DNA from: Lacihabitans sp. CS3-21
GTDB taxonomy: Bacteria > Bacteroidota > Bacteroidia > Cytophagales > Spirosomataceae
DNA: 64,000 nucleotides
Reading direction: 5' to 3'
Assembly: GCF_024343675.1 (NCBI RefSeq)
Contig: NZ_RJUD01000005.1
Location: 62,001 to 126,000, forward strand
This document shows positions 62,787 through 64,000 of the stretch, in pieces. Position numbers and translations under genes: made by a program. The notes under the pieces were generated by a model, which saw nothing but the letters and a program-made list of their open reading frames with translations, did not search any database and was not told where the DNA came from. Position 1 is the first letter of the stretch, and each line of letters opens with the position of its first letter.

Positions 62787-64000
62787 ATGTCTGTTAAAGA
62801 AAATGATTTTACTTGGGTAAGTAAGTACCCTAGTGGTATATCAGCAGAACTTAATCCCGACGCCTACCCATCTCTTGTAGAGCTTATGGAGGAGGGCTTC
62901 AAAAAGTTTAGTGCTCATCCAGCCTATACTTTTATGGACAAAACCCTGACCTATGCTCAGGTAGATAAAATGTCAAGAGATTTTGCAGCTTATTTGCAGG
63001 GTTTAGGCCTCCAAAAAGGTGACAAGATAGCCATTCAAATGCCCAATTGTTCGCAATATCCAATTGCTCTTTATGGTTCTTTGAGGGCAGGTTTGGTGGT
63101 GGTAAATACCAATCCGCTTTATACGCCAAGAGAAATGAAACATCAATTTACCGACTCTGGAGCAAAGGCTATTGTGATGGTGGCCAATTTCGCATTTAAT
63201 CTTGAAAAAGTCATAGAGGAGACACAAATTAAGCATGTGATAATTACAGAGTTAGGCGATTTGTTAGGTTTTCCAAAAAAACAAATCGTAAATTTTGTGG
63301 TGAAAAGCGTTAAAAAAATGGTGCCGGAATACTCGATTTCAGGTATTGTGAAGTTTGGAGCTGCTCTTTCAATGGGAGAATCTGCCAGCTACACTAGGCC
63401 AAGTTTAGCCGGAAGTGATACCGCATTTATTCAATACACAGGTGGAACCACAGGTGTTTCTAAAGGTGCAGTTTTGAGTCACCGCAATATGGTGGCCAAT
63501 ACCGAAGGAATTTCCGCTTGGTTTGGTCCTATGATGGATTTTACTGGCCCTCGAACCATACTTGGAGCTTTGCCATTTTATCATATTTTTGCATTAACTG
63601 TTAATGCTTTCTCTACTTTTAAGTTGGGCTTTCACAATTTGATGATTCCTAATCCAAGAGATCAAAAAGCATTGTTGAAAGACCTTAAAAAACATAAATT
63701 ATTTGTTTTTCCAGGCTTAAATACGCTTTTTAATTCACTATTGAACAATCCTGAGTTTTTGGCCTTGGATTTTTCAAACTTAAAAATTACCATTTCTGGG
63801 GGCATGGCTCTGCAAAAAACAGTGGCTGAGGCTTGGGAAAAAGCAACTGGTTGCAGAGTAACAGAAGGTTATGGACTTTCAGAAACTGCTCCTGTACTTT
63901 CCTGTAATCCGGTGGATGGCACGCAACAAATTGGTACTATTGGTTTGCCATTTCCTTCTACAGAAATGAGAATCTTGAAAGAAGATGGTAGCTGGGGAGA
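62787..64000 (+). CDS. Long-chain acyl-CoA synthetase (partial, runs off the window)
   Basis: The first 404 codons of an AMP-forming synthetase that activates fatty acids to acyl-CoA. Visible parts are the N-terminal FMDKTLTYAQVDKMSR, the GDKIAIQMPNCSQYPIALYG segment, the P-loop YTGGTTGVSKGAVLSH and the A5-like motif EGYGLSETAPVLSCNP near the window end. This matches FadD-type long-chain enzymes. The C-terminal domain lies beyond 64000. Start: ATG at 62787 after a perfect -7 element. Confidence 0.93.
   Translation, partial: MSVKENDFTWVSKYPSGISAELNPDAYPSLVELMEEGFKKFSAHPAYTFMDKTLTYAQVDKMSRDFAAYLQGLGLQKGDKIAIQMPNCSQYPIALYGSLRAGLVVVNTNPLYTPREMKHQFTDSGAKAIVMVANFAFNLEKVIEETQIKHVIITELGDLLGFPKKQIVNFVVKSVKKMVPEYSISGIVKFGAALSMGESASYTRPSLAGSDTAFIQYTGGTTGVSKGAVLSHRNMVANTEGISAWFGPMMDFTGPRTILGALPFYHIFALTVNAFSTFKLGFHNLMIPNPRDQKALLKDLKKHKLFVFPGLNTLFNSLLNNPEFLALDFSNLKITISGGMALQKTVAEAWEKATGCRVTEGYGLSETAPVLSCNPVDGTQQIGTIGLPFPSTEMRILKEDGSWG

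Overview
The window is AT-rich chromosomal DNA from a member of the Bacteroidota, most likely a free-living member of the Cytophagia/Cytophagales; the genus cannot be set from sequence reading alone. The reasons are repeated perfect matches to the Bacteroidota -7 promoter element TAnnTTTG in front of start codons, few Shine-Dalgarno sequences, and lineage-typical families: a TonB receptor with an N-terminal carboxypeptidase-regulatory-like domain, a DUF5916 protein, many secreted and lipid-anchored proteins, and a TamB of about 1,550 residues. Much of the second half is core chromosome (dnaB, tamB, tsaD, a class A PBP, dnaG, parA, parB, gyrB). No tRNA, rRNA, CRISPR array, integrase or transposase was seen.

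Layout. 0.1-6 kb: a small serine hydrolase, a DNA alkylation-repair operon (AraC-MGMT fusion, stand-alone Ada-type zinc domain, AlkB), a YitT membrane protein, three small cytosolic proteins and an OxyR with both redox cysteines. 6-20 kb: an exported-protein region with an 11-Asp-box propeller protein, a LolA/LolB-like protein, an esterase, a cytochrome c-bearing PVC-type dehydrogenase-like lipoprotein translationally coupled to a neutral-ceramidase-like hydrolase, a secreted propeller protein and a sulfatase. Around the sulfatase lie two decayed gene relics and a truncated DUF5916 gene.

20.4-35.2 kb is the most interesting part. A minus-strand series of closely spaced genes runs from 34278 to 20359: MerC-like membrane protein, CobW-family metallochaperone GTPase, TonB-dependent receptor, thioredoxin-reductase-like flavoprotein, two tandem pairs of DUF3526 ABC permeases with one ATPase, a methyltransferase, an 82-residue protein and a VanX-type dipeptidase. 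Its promoter carries two identical 15-bp 7-1-7 palindromes of Fur/Zur-family design (TGCAACA-A-TGTTGCA). A third, degenerate copy sits between two divergent genes at 34.8 kb, one encoding a His-rich lipoprotein. I infer a zinc-starvation (Zur-like) regulon for metal or metallophore uptake; the Zur gene is not in the window and the metal is not proven. The two relics near the sulfatase are copies of the VanX gene and of the DUF3299-like gene from the two ends of this locus, which points to an older duplication or rearrangement.

35-64 kb: a TetR/metallo-hydrolase operon with a likely operator, GNAT and cyclase-family enzymes, dnaB-tamB, tsaD, PBP1A, ApbE, a Tat-exported TIM-barrel protein, a hemerythrin-like protein, two vanadium-haloperoxidase paralogues (one lacking key vanadate residues), a CBS protein, TerC, dnaG, a DoxX-like protein, parAB, gyrB and the 5' part of an acyl-CoA synthetase cut by the window edge.
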